Positions 11,840-23,809 of a stretch of DNA of 64,000 bases are shown here, piece after piece; positions within the stretch are counted from its first letter, which is position 1, and each line of letters opens with the position of its first letter. The notes beneath the pieces were generated by a model. The model saw only the letters and a list, made by a program, of their open reading frames with translations, had not been told where the DNA came from and ran no database searches. The stretch spans positions 10,168,383 through 10,232,382 of the forward strand of contig NC_091139.1 in the NCBI RefSeq assembly GCF_041381155.1. The letters are read 5' to 3'. A program made the position numbers and the translations under genes. The DNA is from Argopecten irradians (lineage: Eukaryota > Mollusca > Bivalvia > Pectinida > Pectinidae).

Positions 11840-12350
11840 AAATGACTGTTAACAGCTTCCATGTGACAAATCTTGTCCAAAATATGATTTCTACAGAAAA
11901 ATTTTTATGTATGTTCGATCAGTAACAAGCATATTTATGGTTGCTTTTAGTATGTCAAAACAATAAAATTATTTTACAACGTTATAAAAAATTCTCCAAA
12001 GCATTATATACCTTTCAGATTTTTGTCAGTACCATTCGAATTGAGAAGACAGTTTAAGTATTAAAGAAACTTTTATTGGTCACCATGAGCTGTATATGGC
12101 ATTTCTATTTGTTTAACTATGGCCTGGAATAGTTCCTTATTGTGCTGTGAACTTGAAAAAAGTATGATTCCCAATAACTATATAATATTATATATAACCT
12201 CTCATTGATGTTTGTACTTCATAAAGCACTACTTGCATTACATGGTGGTATTCAAGTATCTGCTTTCAAACTGCTTTAACGGGACATATAATCCTCCAAC
12301 GGAATAGCATTAAATTAACTTCCTTGTTGAGTTGGGATCGCCATCTACTC
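11840..12350. other. Upstream region of the 12354 signal-peptide exon
   Basis: No other exon is recognised. There is no convincing TATA box; 'catataatcc' near 12285 is a weak candidate about 70 bases upstream of the ATG. Confidence 0.35.
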
Positions 12351-12353
12351 AAA

Positions 12354-12432
12354 ATGGCGATGGATAAGGTGACGATTAGAAAAGCTGTGTTTCTGCTCAT
12401 GTTCATCATGTATCAGGGAATTATGTCTGAAC
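12354..12432 (+). CDS. Orphan first exon encoding a signal peptide
   Basis: An ATG opens a 26-codon frame with a basic N-terminus followed by a hydrophobic core ('KAVFLLMFIMYQGIMS'). It ends one base into the next codon at a consensus donor (gtaagt). This is the expected shape of a first exon of a secreted or membrane protein, leaving in phase 1, the phase that accepts EGF-type extracellular exons. A second in-frame ATG lies two codons downstream. I could not find a matching acceptor exon downstream on the plus strand before the receptor gene, so the product is unknown and the exon may be an orphan. Confidence 0.45.
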
Positions 12433-12439
12433 GTAAGTA

Positions 12440-14220
12440 CAGATGTTAAATACAGTAACAAGAACAAAAAATAGAGAAATAACAACAGATAGATTATTTT
12501 ACAATGATATTTTAATATCATTAAATCCTATCCCGATTTACAATATGTTGAGTTTCAAGATTTATCACTACAAATCTGGTACTTAATCGTGGGAAGGTAA
12601 TTATTATGTGAAATATATTGTTGTGTTTTCTGCCATAATGCATTTGTTAAAAAATATTGATTAAAAAACAGCGATAGTTCAGTAAGCTGTAACACTAGGC
12701 ATTTATTAAATATTAAAAGTAAAATAGTTGTATCTTATAAGAAATACCGACTATGATATTTTAAAATTCTAACGGTCCTTTACAGTTGTACTTCCTATAT
12801 GGTTTATAATAGAAATAGTCGAAGGAATTATAATGATATTGACTCACTTTGGACGATTTCAATTACACGGCGAATATAAAAGAAAGTGTGAATAATGGAT
12901 AGAATTAAGAACGGCGGTGACTAACTAATACAAGGTACCGAGTACGGAAAACTATTAGGCTACATTGCATACTAGATAAAGTCTGGTAAAGAAAGGGAGC
13001 ATTGTAAAATCTTTTTAACGCGTTTTGTTGCGTTGTATAATTTAAATGGTTGAATCGGCTTTATTCTAAGCTAAATAATCCCGATGCAAAAATCGTCTAA
13101 TTCTTGTAACGACAGACGGCAGCGTCCATAAACCGAAGATTGTAAGAGAAATCATTCCATCTGAGTGGCCGACACAAAATAACGCTAGTCGGCGTCACCT
13201 AAGCTCTTCTGACTAGACGACAAAATACAAGGCAAGGAAATATATATATGTCCATTTATTTTTAATTGTATTGTTATAGAACTAATCACTAACACAACTC
13301 ATTTTAATATCTTTAATATTAATGTGCAATGCTATTAATGTGTCCAATCTTGTGAAAGTATTCGTCATTTTGTCAAAAATGGATTATTAAATGACGGCCT
13401 TTTCATTTCTCCCGAAGGCATAATACGATCTTAAACAAAGCACGTTTTCTCTCTTTTTTTTTTTGCTTTAGGTACTTTTCAAAAACAATTCATTCGCACC
13501 CATGAAAAATAACAAAGTTTCCACCTCACTCGATGAAACATAACTGATATTCATCAAGAAACAAGGACTATTCTATTTATTACATTTGTTTTCTCGCTTC
13601 CATTTACAGAAAACCAGCACTACTAGTTCCGCCAAAGGTTTATTCCGCCATTGTATTTTACAGAGTTATTTGCCCTTGACGTAATAATCACATTTTTGTA
13701 AGTATAACGTCATACTTCTACACAAAAATACGACATCATTTTTTGTGCACAAACTATTTACCTAACAATCAAAATTATATTTTCACTGTCTATGCTGTAT
13801 TCCGGTTGGTCAAAAGCGAGTGAAAATATCAAAAGTGACGTTTACACTCCAGTGAAAATATCACTTATATTTTCACCATAAAACCTTACATTTGATTGCG
13901 AAAATGTAATATAAAAGTATATTCGAAATAAATAATTAATTGAAAAATGGTTATCTATACATTTTTGTATATCGATTTCGAATTTATTGATACCATCATG
14001 CATCACTATTCAAAATATTATTTTCTGAAAAATTTCACGATAATATGTTCAGTAACATGACGCAAACAACTTTTTTAACGACTGTTTTTATTGCAAAATA
14101 CTATATAAATTGACTGAAAGGTTATTAGTTTAAGATATTGGATATATAGTAAGGAATAATTACAACCCTTAAAGCTCATAATCAAATGAATTTTTTTTCA
14201 TGATAATATGTTGCCGGCCA
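12440..14220. other. Intergenic, no gene seen; degraded MITE debris
   Basis: No supported exon. 'tttacagagttatttgccc' near 13660 resembles the end of MITE family C. A stretch at 13770-13890 has repeated 'atattttcac'/'gtgaaaatat' motifs in inverted positions, typical of short foldback repeats. Confidence 0.45.
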
Positions 14221-14236
14221 GAAGTGTCATACCTAC

Positions 14237-14525
14237 CGAAGCCTGAGTCACCTCTGTTTACAATACTGACGGAAATGACGTCATATTGTTGCTGTAGATC
14301 GACCTGCCACCATGACGTATCCTCGTTTGGAGCCGTGTGGCTACATGACCCTTCAATGTAGTTCGGGTTATCATTACCGTCGTTAGCTCTCCAGGCGTAA
14401 CCAGCTGGTATGTCGTAGAAAGCGGATCCCTCATACAATGAGGAAAGGCTGGCTGGCTTGTTCAAGGACAAATTATGGAAGAGTACACTAGTATCTCGAA
14501 CACATGCGACGCTGCCAGTGAGAGT
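14237..14525 (-). CDS. Fucolectin-type (F-type lectin) domain exon, partial gene
   Basis: The exon begins after a 'cttagcag' acceptor and stays open for 96 codons to a 'gtaggt' donor, leaving in phase 1. The translation holds the first two thirds of an F5/8C-like fucolectin (FTP) domain: 'NLSLNKPASLSSLYEGSA', then 'GYAWRANDGN', 'GSCSHTAP', 'SWWQVDLQQQYDVISV' and 'SIVNRGDSGFG'. Such domains bind fucose-containing glycans through a His and two Arg residues that lie partly beyond this exon. A preceding exon must supply the start; the signal-peptide exon at 21190-21247 is the nearest upstream on this strand, but its phase (1) does not match this phase-0 acceptor, so another exon is missing or the two are unrelated. 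The downstream exon completing the domain was not found. Confidence 0.75.
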
Positions 14526-14599
14526 CTGCTAAGATAAGAAGTGTACAACATAAGATGTTCCGTCTTTTAGTCTCAGGTGACAGTTATATCCTCGTTAGG

Positions 14600-14760
14600 G
14601 GGGGGGGGGGTTGCTACGAACGTGTCTATTGTCTCCTATTGATCTAATGCTAACTGCTGTGTGATGGTGTGAAATGCCAAATATCTCTCGACCAATCAGA
14701 ATATATAATTCTCACTTGAGGTATAATCATAGGCACTGTCACCCTGTAATGTATGTAGTA
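14600..14760 (-). repeat. Dispersed repeat family E, copy 1
   Basis: Read on the minus strand it matches 36165-36310: 'tatacctcaagtgagaat', 'ctgattggtcgag', 'gatatttgg', 'caatagacacgttc'. A run of 10 or more G sits at about 14598-14610, at the point where the match ends. Confidence 0.7.
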
Positions 14761-15777
14761 TGTATGTAATATAATAGTGGGGGAGGAGAAATTGGTACCC
14801 ATGTACCCCTCTGGCAGTTTTTCGAAACATGGTTTTTTAGGACCGGTATGATGTCTAGTTTGATTTTATGCTTGCTGCCATTGACAACTCATGTCCCATG
14901 GGGGTCATATGGCGGCCATCTTGGATTTCAGGTATCAAAAATGGCCAAAATGACACATTCGCATATATGCGCATAGATAGAGAACCAGACAACATTCAGA
15001 GACAAATAAACACATTTTTTGATATGATTGAAACATGCTGAATACGATTAAATCATAATAATGACGTTACGTCTTCTTATTTTTGTGAAATGACGGGAAA
15101 ACAATGAAATTTTCAGCTTTTTTTCCCTAAAAAATCGATAAATGTCATAATTTTTATCACAAGTAAAAAATTGATGGACAAATCACCTTGTAACAGTCAT
15201 TTCGAATTGAACCAACTCTTATGTAAACATATGTGTATTATAAAAAGACAGATCGCATCAATGAGGTCGGAAAAAGAGAGGGAACCCCTCCCCCTAAAAA
15301 ATTCACAAAAAATGGCCAAAATGACACATTCGCATATATGCGCATAGATAGAGAACCAGACAACATTCAGAGGCAAATAAACACATATTTTGATATGATT
15401 GAAGCATGCTGAATACGATTAAATCATAATAATGATGTTACGTCTTCTCATTTTTGTGAAAGACGGGAAAACAATGAAATTTTCAGCTTTTCCCCCCTAA
15501 AATATCGATAAATGTCATAAATTACATCACAAGTAAAACATTTGATGGACAAAACAACTTTTACCAGTCATTTCGAATTGCACATACGCTTGTGTAAACA
15601 TATATGTATTTTAAAAGGATTTTATGTTTTTTAGCAGAAGAATCGTGGACATCCCCCCTCCCAACACTACTCATAGGGAAAAAACCCTCATTATTATTAT
15701 TACATAAATTACATATTTCCTGATCTATGATTCAGACAGTTTCAAACTACAATTACATTTTTTAACAGCCATGGTCA

Positions 15778-15930
15778 TGTAAGGATGTGCCAGGTTTATT
15801 GGTGGAGGAAAGGCGGAGTTTCCGGAGAAAAAACACCGCCAGCAGTCAATACCTGGCAACTGCCCCTGTAAATTCGAACAAGCTACCCAGAGGTGTAGGG
15901 ATTGTGGTTATATGTCGAGACAATCAGCCA
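15778..15930 (-). repeat. SINE (same core family), inside the foldback element
   Basis: On the minus strand it reads B-box-like 'ggtagcttgttcgaattt', then 'cagttgccaggtattgac' and 'cctttcctccaccaataaac', ending 'cacatccttacatgaccatg'. This matches the SINE at 10237-10445. Confidence 0.75.
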
Positions 15931-16212
15931 TCCCGGCCCCAATTACAACTAGAACGTGGTTAGAACCGTAATAATCCTCTCTTTTAGTGAACAACTGGAA
16001 ACATAGAATTTTTCATAAATTTTCGGCTCGTGCCAGAACGAAACGTACCACTGTGTTCGAATTATTATCCTTGGTTTTTTTGTCCTGAAGACACGATGGT
16101 ATAGCACAGCTCATTACCACAAAACTAAATCCTTTCGGTATTACGACTGTTACTTTGGTTTTCATCAAACTGCTGCAGGTTGGCGTAGGTTTTCATCACT
16201 CCAGGAAAATAA

Positions 16213-17570
16213 ATGTACACATCTATTTCGACGATTCCCTCATACTCCAACAAGTCTAGGAATCGTGAGCGAGAGATGACAAATGACATGTTGGGGGCTT
16301 CTTACCTCGACGGCCATTGCCAGTCGGGGGAGTGGTCTGGGGATCAGGTCTCCGAGCACATCAACGTGCTGGAGATAAGGCTGTTCGGTTGGCGCTGCAG
16401 GCTTTTCGGAAGATTCTACATTCCAAGGTGGTTTGTGTGACTACAGACAACTCTACAGTTGTCGCGTATCTGGAAGGAAAGGGTGGGGGGCAAAGTCCCA
16501 CGTCCTTTGTGCCCTCGCTATTCGTGTTCTTCTTATCTGTCAGGAAATGCGGTTGACTCTCTTAGTCAAGCATCTTCCAGACAGGTTGAATGTTCTGGCG
16601 GATAGTCTTTCCAGGCGCCGCAAGCCGGTTGTGACAGAAAGGCAGCTAAATCTCCCGATCTTTGAGGGCATTTGCTAGATGTGGAACATACCTCATATAG
16701 ACCTTTTCGCACTTTGCCACTAATTGTCCCTTTTTGTCTCTCCGGTGCCAGACCAAATGACTTGGGCTGTGGACGCTCTATCTCTAGATTGGGAGGGGAT
16801 ACATGCTTATGCATTCCCTCCATTCAACCTGGTGGGCAGGGTTCTAATAGAAGTTTCGGGAGCATCATTTCCCCCTCCTTCTGATAGCGCCCCTGTGACC
16901 GAGACAATCCTGGTTTCCGGAGCTCTTGTCGTTTCTCTTGGTGGATATTCCTCTGGTTTTCCCACTCAGAACCAATCTCCTGCGCCAGCCTCGGTCCCGG
17001 AAGATCCATTCAAGAGCGTGGAAGCTATCTCAGGAGGCCTCGCTCAGTCAGGCTTTTCTTAAGACTTGTCAGCTTGCATCGCCCGATCAATAAGTCTTCC
17101 TCACCTGGCGTCTAACATTCATGGAAGATCTTCTGTGATTGGTGTATCGACAGGAAGATTGATCAGGTCAAATCCCCTGCCCAGCTGATTGCGGATTCCC
17201 TTCTCTATTTGTTTAGGGAACGCAAACTTGCCTCTACTACTAATGCAGGCTATCACATGGCTATTTCCAGTGTACTGTATTCTCATGGTAGACCAGAGTT
17301 AGGGTCTTCCAACTCTTTGTCTACCTTGATTAGGTGGTTCAGTCTGGACAGGCCTAGGGTACAGCAGTTAGCTCGACAGTGGAATCTAGCACTTGTGTTA
17401 CTGAAAGGGGCTCCTTAAGAGCCTTTGGTGTCGGTCTCCATTAAGGTTTTTACTTTTGACTTCCTGCTTGCTTTTGCCTCAGGCCGTAGACGGAGTGATA
17501 TCCATCTATTCACTTTTCGTGCTTCGTTGGGCCAGATATAGCTCTGTTACCCTACTCACTGATCTTGCAT
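16213..17570 (+). pseudogene. Decayed DIRS-like retroelement: RNase H and tyrosine recombinase parts
   Basis: Several overlapping frames carry pieces of one ancestral protein, so frameshifts have occurred repeatedly. Around 16310-16480 there is 'EWSGDQVSEHINVLEIR' and then 'TTDNSTVVAYLEGKGG', an RNase H-like segment. At 16560-16620 comes 'KHLPDRLNVLADSLSRR', typical of the end of DIRS RNase H. From 16730 'SPVPDQMTWAVDALSLDW' follows. Near 17212-17400 'FRERKLASTTNAGYHMAISS' and 'LIRWFSLDRPRVQQLARQW' resemble the N-terminal part of the tyrosine recombinase. Reverse transcriptase upstream is absent. It is dead as a mobile unit. Confidence 0.75.
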
Positions 17571-18739
17571 TTTACAAGGTGTTTTGTCCAAAAATTGTTT
17601 TATTTTTGATGTAAATTATGACATTTATTGATTTTTTAGGGGAAAAAAGCTGAAAATTTCATTGTTTTCCCGTCATTTTACAAAAATGAGAAGACGTAAC
17701 GTTATTATTATGATTTAATCGTATTCAGCATGATTCAATTATATTTAAAAATGTGTTTATTTGCCTCTGTGTGTTGTCTGATTCTCTATCTATGCGCGTA
17801 TATACGAATGTGTCATTTTGGCCATTTTTTGATAATTTTTCAAGAGGGGTGCTGTCTCTCTCTTTTTGCGACCTCATTGATGCGATCTATGTTTTTTATA
17901 GTACACGTATGTTTACACAAGGGTCGGTTCAATTCGAAATGACTGTTACAAGGTGATTTGTCCATCATTTTTTTACTTGTGATAACAATTATGACATTTA
18001 TCGATTTCTTAAGGAAAAAAGCTGAAAATTTCATTGTTTTCCCGTCATTTCACAAAAATGAGAAGACGTAACGTCATTATTATGATTTAATCGTATTCAG
18101 CATGTTTCAATCATATCAAGAAATGCGTTAATTTTCCTCTGAATTTTGTCTGGTTTTCTATCTATGCACGTATATGCGAATGTGTCATTTTGGCCAGTTT
18201 TTGATCAATTTGTATGGGGGGGGGTCCCTCTCTTTTTCCGACCTCATTGATGCGATCTGTCTTTTTATAGTACACATATGTTTACACAAGGGTTGTTTCA
18301 ATTCGAAATGACTGTTACAAGGTGATTTGTCCATCAATTTTTTTACTTGTGATAAAAATTATGACATTTATCGATTTTTTAGGGAAAAAAAGCTGAAAAT
18401 TTCATTGTTTTCCCGTCATTTCACAAAAATCAGAAGACGTAACGTCATTATTATGATTTAATCGTATTCAGCATGTTTCAATCATATCAAAAATGTGTTT
18501 ATTTGCCTCTGAATGTTGTCTGTTTCTCTATCTATGCGCATATATGCGAATGTGTCATTTTGGCCATTTTTGATACCTGAAATCCAAGATGGCCGCCATA
18601 TTGACCCCCCATGGGACATTAGTTGTCAATGGCAACAAGCATAAAATGAAACTAGACATCATACAGGTCCTAAAAAACCATGTTTCGAAAAAATGCCAGA
18701 GGGGTACATGGGAACCTACTTCTCCTCCCCCACTATAAA

Positions 18740-20490
18740 ACCTATTCCAAATTCAATGAGGGTAACTTTGTTCTATGGGTTTAATAACGTAGAAGTTTTA
18801 AGCCAATAATAAGAGACATTACAAAAAGCTTTTTGTAGCTTTATAAAGCTTTATTTTTTTCTCAATTTCAACAAATTTTATGTCAAAAAAAATATTTGAA
18901 AAAGGAATGAACAACAGGCATAACCTATATGAAATATCTCCCTTTATTAAACCAATGAAAATGCTCGGTATAGGCAAGATAGACTTTTAAAGGATTTAAA
19001 TTTTTTTTTTATTTTTGAATTCATTAATTCATAGACTTACATTCACACTCAGCACTTTCATATTTAACAAGTATGTAATTGTATTCATCAATGCACTTGC
19101 ATTCATACAGAACTTTCTTACTTGACATGGTTACATATTTAATCTAATTGTAAATATTTTCAATCAACACACTAATAGTTTGCACATATACATTACATGA
19201 ATGACAATTTTATAAACGTACATAGATATAAACAGTAGCTATTGTAAAAAGAGAGAGAAAAGTATTTGGTTTTTGTTTAATTACAGTTCATCAGTTTTGT
19301 ACATTAAATGTCTATCAGTCCAATGTATTGATAAAAGAAAAGAAAAAAAAAAACAAAAAAAACCCAACAACATGAATTTATGAAAGATAGAAAAGAAGAG
19401 GAAAAAACAAGGTGAACAAGATTGTATTTTAGAAAAATATGGGTAGGATGGCATAACATAAAGTAGACATATAAATACTAAAACATTTTTTGACACCAGT
19501 AAATAAACAAAAGCTGTCACCTACCTGCGTATGTACACTTGGAACGAATTGCTAACAGTATAAAACATATACTTCTGATCGCTGTTTCCTTGCACATTCT
19601 GAATTTAGGACTCAGCTGTGATTTTTACATAAGTTCGATTAAATATCTTTCTTTTTCCGTAGGTTAAAGAGTACGTCCAAACTACACAGTTAGATTAAAT
19701 TCCATTTTAGCAATGTTTTAAACAGATTAAAAATGTTTAGTTTCAGTACAAATTACTAGCAGAATTTTTACGAAATGTCGGGATGTTTCTATACAGGGAA
19801 AGCGCTGCACTAGAATATACCAAACATGGAGCCGACTGCATGCAAGAATAAGTCGCCAAGGTGTATACGTGTTATGTTATCCTACGATGCTGATACTGAT
19901 AAATATTTAATTTAAAATTAGATAACTATCGAGTTAATAAAACCTAGCTCATATAGTTTTGGCGGATCGATTCCTTCCTACATATATTTATGTAAAAATC
20001 ACATTTTTGAACATTTTTCACATCGTGTTTTTATAGAAGAATTACACGGATTAATGCCAATTAAGTCCTTGAACAAAATGTTAATAATAGTAATTAGTTA
20101 CAAATGGTTTTAATTTTCAAACTTTATACTTAATCAATATTGTGTTACCAGTTGATGAATTTTATTGTCCTGAGTATATTTAAGTTATAAGAACTATGTA
20201 TGGTTTGTGCTTTTTTCCCCATCAAAATTGTCGAGTTTTCAAACCTGATAGACAATGATTTGAATTCAATATGGTGGAGGTGATTTCGTGCACGCCGTCC
20301 CCGATACCGTACCCGATCCCCGTACCAGAAATTATGTTTATTACAGATTACTCGACAATAAAACAAGCTACATGTACGATAATAATTTTGGTACGGTTAG
20401 ATTTGGAATTCAATTTTACTTCATTGTATCTTAAATGTATGTTTATGTAACGTGATCGAGTAAATTACTTAACGCTTCTCTGTTATTGCT
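18740..20490. other. Intergenic, no gene seen
   Basis: AT-rich sequence with A/T homopolymer runs near 18990-19010 and 19340-19365. No supported exon or domain. Confidence 0.5.
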
Positions 20491-20493
20491 TAC

Positions 20494-20555
20494 TTAAAAC
20501 CCTAAATCACTTACACGCACGGTGTTGTGCGTGCTTGTAGGTGATTTAGGGTTTG
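20494..20555. repeat. Short near-perfect hairpin
   Basis: 'aaccctaaatcacttacacg' is answered by 'ttgtaggtgatttagggttt' around a short loop containing 'gcacggtgttgtgcgtgc'. The stem is about 27 bp with very few mismatches. Confidence 0.8.
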
Positions 20556-21029
20556 AACCGTATACAATACTGAAAGAAAGTTTCGTCTCAAGCTATATTA
20601 GTTTTTCTGTATTAAATTGCTATCCATTCAATAGAGCATCGTAACGCAACAGCGCCAGCAATGTTAATAATTATATATTGTTTTTAGAAACTAGTCTGCT
20701 TTTGTTTTTAAAGATGCAAACAACGGAATTTACGTTGAAAATATCATGCAATTTTCATGTATGGAGAATTGATTAGCAGTCGCGCTTTTTTTCGAATTAT
20801 ATAATGAGATGAATATTTGATCACATACCATAAACAACATAGAGGAAATTTAACCAGACTGATACGAACAGGACATGGGCATCACACGAATAGCTGTAAA
20901 TCTGACACCTGCAAAGTCCGGGAGTAATAACAATAGTATGTGAATTTATAATGAAAATATTATATTATAGTTATTTCAAAACGTCGAAATATCATTCAAT
21001 TTTAATTAAACGTCCAGGTATGATTATCT

Positions 21030-21160
21030 CTCATACGTGAATATGAAGGATAGGGATATTCTATCATCGGGGTCAAAATGTTCACTTAAAAAACCCTCGG
21101 CAAGTTTCTGTGTTTTTCAAAATTGTGTGACCCACGCGTAGAATATCCCTTTATTTAGTC
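21030..21160. repeat. Palindromic MITE family B, copy 2 (degraded)
   Basis: 'gaatatgaaggatagggata' and 'gtagaatatccctttat' correspond to the ends of the copy at 9690-9835. The inner part retains 'aaaccctcggcaag'. Confidence 0.7.
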
Positions 21161-21189
21161 TTATGTATATGTTTGATAAACGTACTTAC

Positions 21190-21247
21190 CATCTATTGAA
21201 TGGTATGCGGTAACGATGGTCAATATCAAGTAAGAATAGTGAAGCAT
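21190..21247 (-). CDS. First exon encoding a signal peptide (partial gene)
   Basis: On the minus strand an ATG opens 19 codons with a strongly hydrophobic run ('YLILTIVTAYHSID'), then splits a codon after one base at a perfect donor (gtaagt). It would be the first exon of a secreted protein. A TATA-like element lies about 100 bases upstream, giving a short 5' leader. The next minus-strand domain exon I recognise is the fucolectin exon at 14237-14525, but the phases differ, so an intermediate exon would be needed to link them. Confidence 0.5.
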
Positions 21248-21346
21248 GATATCCGCAGACTTTGCTTCTTGTATATGAGCCGGGAAGAGACAGCACGTCA
21301 GGTGTACCGACTCCACCGCTTTGTTAAATTTGTCTTGAATTGCGTC

Positions 21347-21354
21347 ATTATATA
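21347..21354 (-). promoter_or_regulatory. TATA-like box for the 21247 start
   Basis: On the minus strand the sequence is TATATAAT, about 100 bases before the ATG. The position fits a core promoter with a ~70-base leader, but in AT-rich DNA such matches are common. Confidence 0.3.
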
Positions 21355-21854
21355 TCAGGGTAGTTTGTAACTTGATTTAGTTTTTTGCTTGCTCGTGCAG
21401 CTGTAAACCACATGGCATGGATCACGTAACACAACACCACATACCCCAAAAAGTCATGGTATTTACACTTAGTGTTTATTGTTACCTCGCGTTGTTCTTA
21501 CATAAATAGCTCGGGACATCTTAACCACTTGAACCATGTAGGATAAGAGTACAAGACATGTTTTACTAATATATCATCAATCTATTTAAATCTACAAATA
21601 TCATTTTTTGTTGATATCACAGCTAGAAGTTAGAGCCCGCATAGTAAAACCAATGTGCCTGGGTTAGATACACATCCCCATTCAGTCGTAAAAAGGAATG
21701 TTTTTTTTTAAATAAAAACAAATTAATTGGTGTGCATTTACAATGACAATGAATCGGTTATACCAACCATTCCCCATCCATTAAATGGATATTCTGTCAG
21801 ATTTATTTCTCCATCACTACATCACTAGTGATGTCTGTAGTACTAAGTTTAAAG

Positions 21855-21980
21855 GTTGCCAGGTACTGATCGCTGGTTGGTGGTTTTTCTCTGGGTACTC
21901 TCGCTTTCCTCCACCATCACACCTGGCACATCCTTACATGATCATGTTAATACGACGTTAAACTAATAAACCCTGAAACC
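21855..21980 (+). repeat. SINE core fragment
   Basis: It holds 'ggttgccaggtactgatcgc', 'ctctcgctttcctccaccat' and 'cacatccttacatgatcatg', then 'acgacgttaaactaataaac'. The tRNA-like head is missing. It matches the core of the SINE at 10237-10445. Confidence 0.75.
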
Positions 21981-21984
21981 TAAA

Positions 21985-23570
21985 CTATAGTACTAAGTAA
22001 TGCTTCGCTGAAACAGATACAAACTATTTTGGCTAATATGTAAATTAACCGGTTTGTATGCATTCCATTCGCTTCATTAGAATCGATCAGATTTAATTTC
22101 AATCTCAAACAATTTTATTGAAAATGGCTAAAAGATTATACATCATATGCTACCTATTTACATATATGTCTTCTCCCTAAAAATACCATGCTGTCAACCT
22201 GTCAAGCTTATGGAGAAACGACTTAACTTTGAATGTTTTCCTGATTAAAGTAGTAAGCTAAAATTTAATCTACAGCAGTTTACCTTAAGCTTAGTTAAGA
22301 TGGGTGGAACTCTATACTGAATCACTCAGTGACAGTTAGCTTGTCGTTAGCGTGTCTCGTTACTGGTATATATTTTTTTCAACTTTGGGATAACCTTAAA
22401 GTGAATAGTCGGGCAAAGAAAACCAGTCTAAATGCGTTCATTGGCCTTCCAAAAGTTCTCACATATTAATACGACGGTCAAGTTCTGCTTAGTTTCCCAG
22501 TTCTGACCATTAAAGTAAAGAAAAGTTAAAATTGAAAGCAAGGCTGCGTGGAAATGTAACCACGGACATAGTGAGCCGGGAGGACGTTTTAGAATTTCCA
22601 TACTTTAAATTAATTTCTTCGTACGCAGACAGATTTTGACGAGAGATTTTATTTTTCCATTTCATAAGAAATTATACTGGATACATTCACACCATTTTCA
22701 CCGACTTTAGCCATCCTTGCCCGACTGTTCACTTTAAATTATTTCATCATAATTATTTTTCTGCATTATTTATCACAAAATATATAACTTACAATATTCT
22801 CTTTCATTCATTTAATGTTATTAAAGTTCATTCATGTCAGACACGTAATCTCAATATTGAGGAAATAAAGAATCTGCCTGTCTGTGTGTGTATATTGATC
22901 TGTTACAAAATAAATAAGTAAATACAAACAAACATGTAAAAACAAAACAACTGAGTTATGATACCTTAAATATAAAACAATATATGATGTGTTAATAAAT
23001 AATAAGGCTACAATGATCTCAGAATTATCAGGAGATGGACTGATAAATAGCAAGTAAACTTTGATTCTAGAACAAAAATGGAAGAAAAATGCGTCGATTG
23101 TCTATGTTCAAAGTCTTAAGGAGGGACTACAAGCATACTGAAGCATGCTGAGAACTTTTAAAAACCATCAAACCAAAACCCCAGGCAAGGCTATAAAGAT
23201 GAAGAAGAGAAGGTAACCAAAATGTCTTAGGCGTATCATGATCCCAAATTGTTTAAGTACAATGGCTGAACACTCAAAAGTTTTTGCTAAATTGCCAACA
23301 TTTTATGTATGCTGAAATTTGTGTCTATCAGTTCTTGCGAACGGTAAATTATACATATTTCACATCCTCTTGTCACGTGTATACACGTAATTTGTTCAGG
23401 CCTCTAAGGAAGTTTAACATATAAATATTTTGTGCTTAATAAGGAAAACCCTGCTACGATCAAGAACTTTTTAAGCAATTTTAATTCAGGTATTGTCGTC
23501 GTTTTTTTCTACAGGTAAGTTAACTTACACCAATTTGTCTGAAATGGTTTGTGGTATCAGAGATAAAACT
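21985..23570. other. Intergenic, no gene seen
   Basis: No open frame with splice context or domain. Composition resembles the introns of the receptor gene. Confidence 0.45.
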
Positions 23571-23574
23571 TAAC

Positions 23575-23797
23575 AGTTGAGTTAACTGTTCATTTGAAAG
23601 ATTGGGGCGTTGACTGCTACTATGATCATGACTACATAGCAGGTAGTGCTATGGATGAAGTCAGAGGTTTCTATTGCTCTAAAAAACAGCACCTTATAAA
23701 TAAAGCTAAGCTATCCTATCTCAATGTTTCGACTATTTGTGATGTGCTTTTAACTCATAGTGAACATCCCGATTTTTATGTTAGAGATTTAATGTAA
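23575..23797 (+). CDS. Candidate terminal exon, unknown protein
   Basis: An open frame of about 70 codons ends in TAA, preceded by a possible acceptor ('cttaacag'). The translation is not of low complexity and has a protein-like mix of residues: 'LKDWGVDCYYDHDYIAGSA', 'DEVRGFYCSKK', 'STICDVLLTHSEHPDFYV'. The 'DVLLTH' string faintly recalls metallophosphoesterase-type proteins, but no full motif is present and I do not assign a function. No partner exon was found. It may be a last exon, an exon relic or chance. Confidence 0.3.
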
Positions 23798-23809
23798 GGT
23801 TCTTAACAA

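Larger units (their letters stand above)
14777..18733. mobile_element. Large foldback element with tandem ~370-bp units in its arms
   Basis: The left end 'gtgggggaggagaaa' and right end 'ttctcctcccccac' are inverted, and the arms continue to match for hundreds of bases. Within the arms a unit of about 370 bp is repeated. On the left, 'atggccaaaatgacacattc' starts at 14941 and again at 15312. On the right, the complement 'tgtcattttggcca' occurs near 17812, 18185 and 18554. So there are two units left and about three right. A TA dinucleotide flanks each end. The interior (about 15640-17580) is unrelated and holds a SINE fragment and decayed retroelement coding sequence. Confidence 0.85.
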
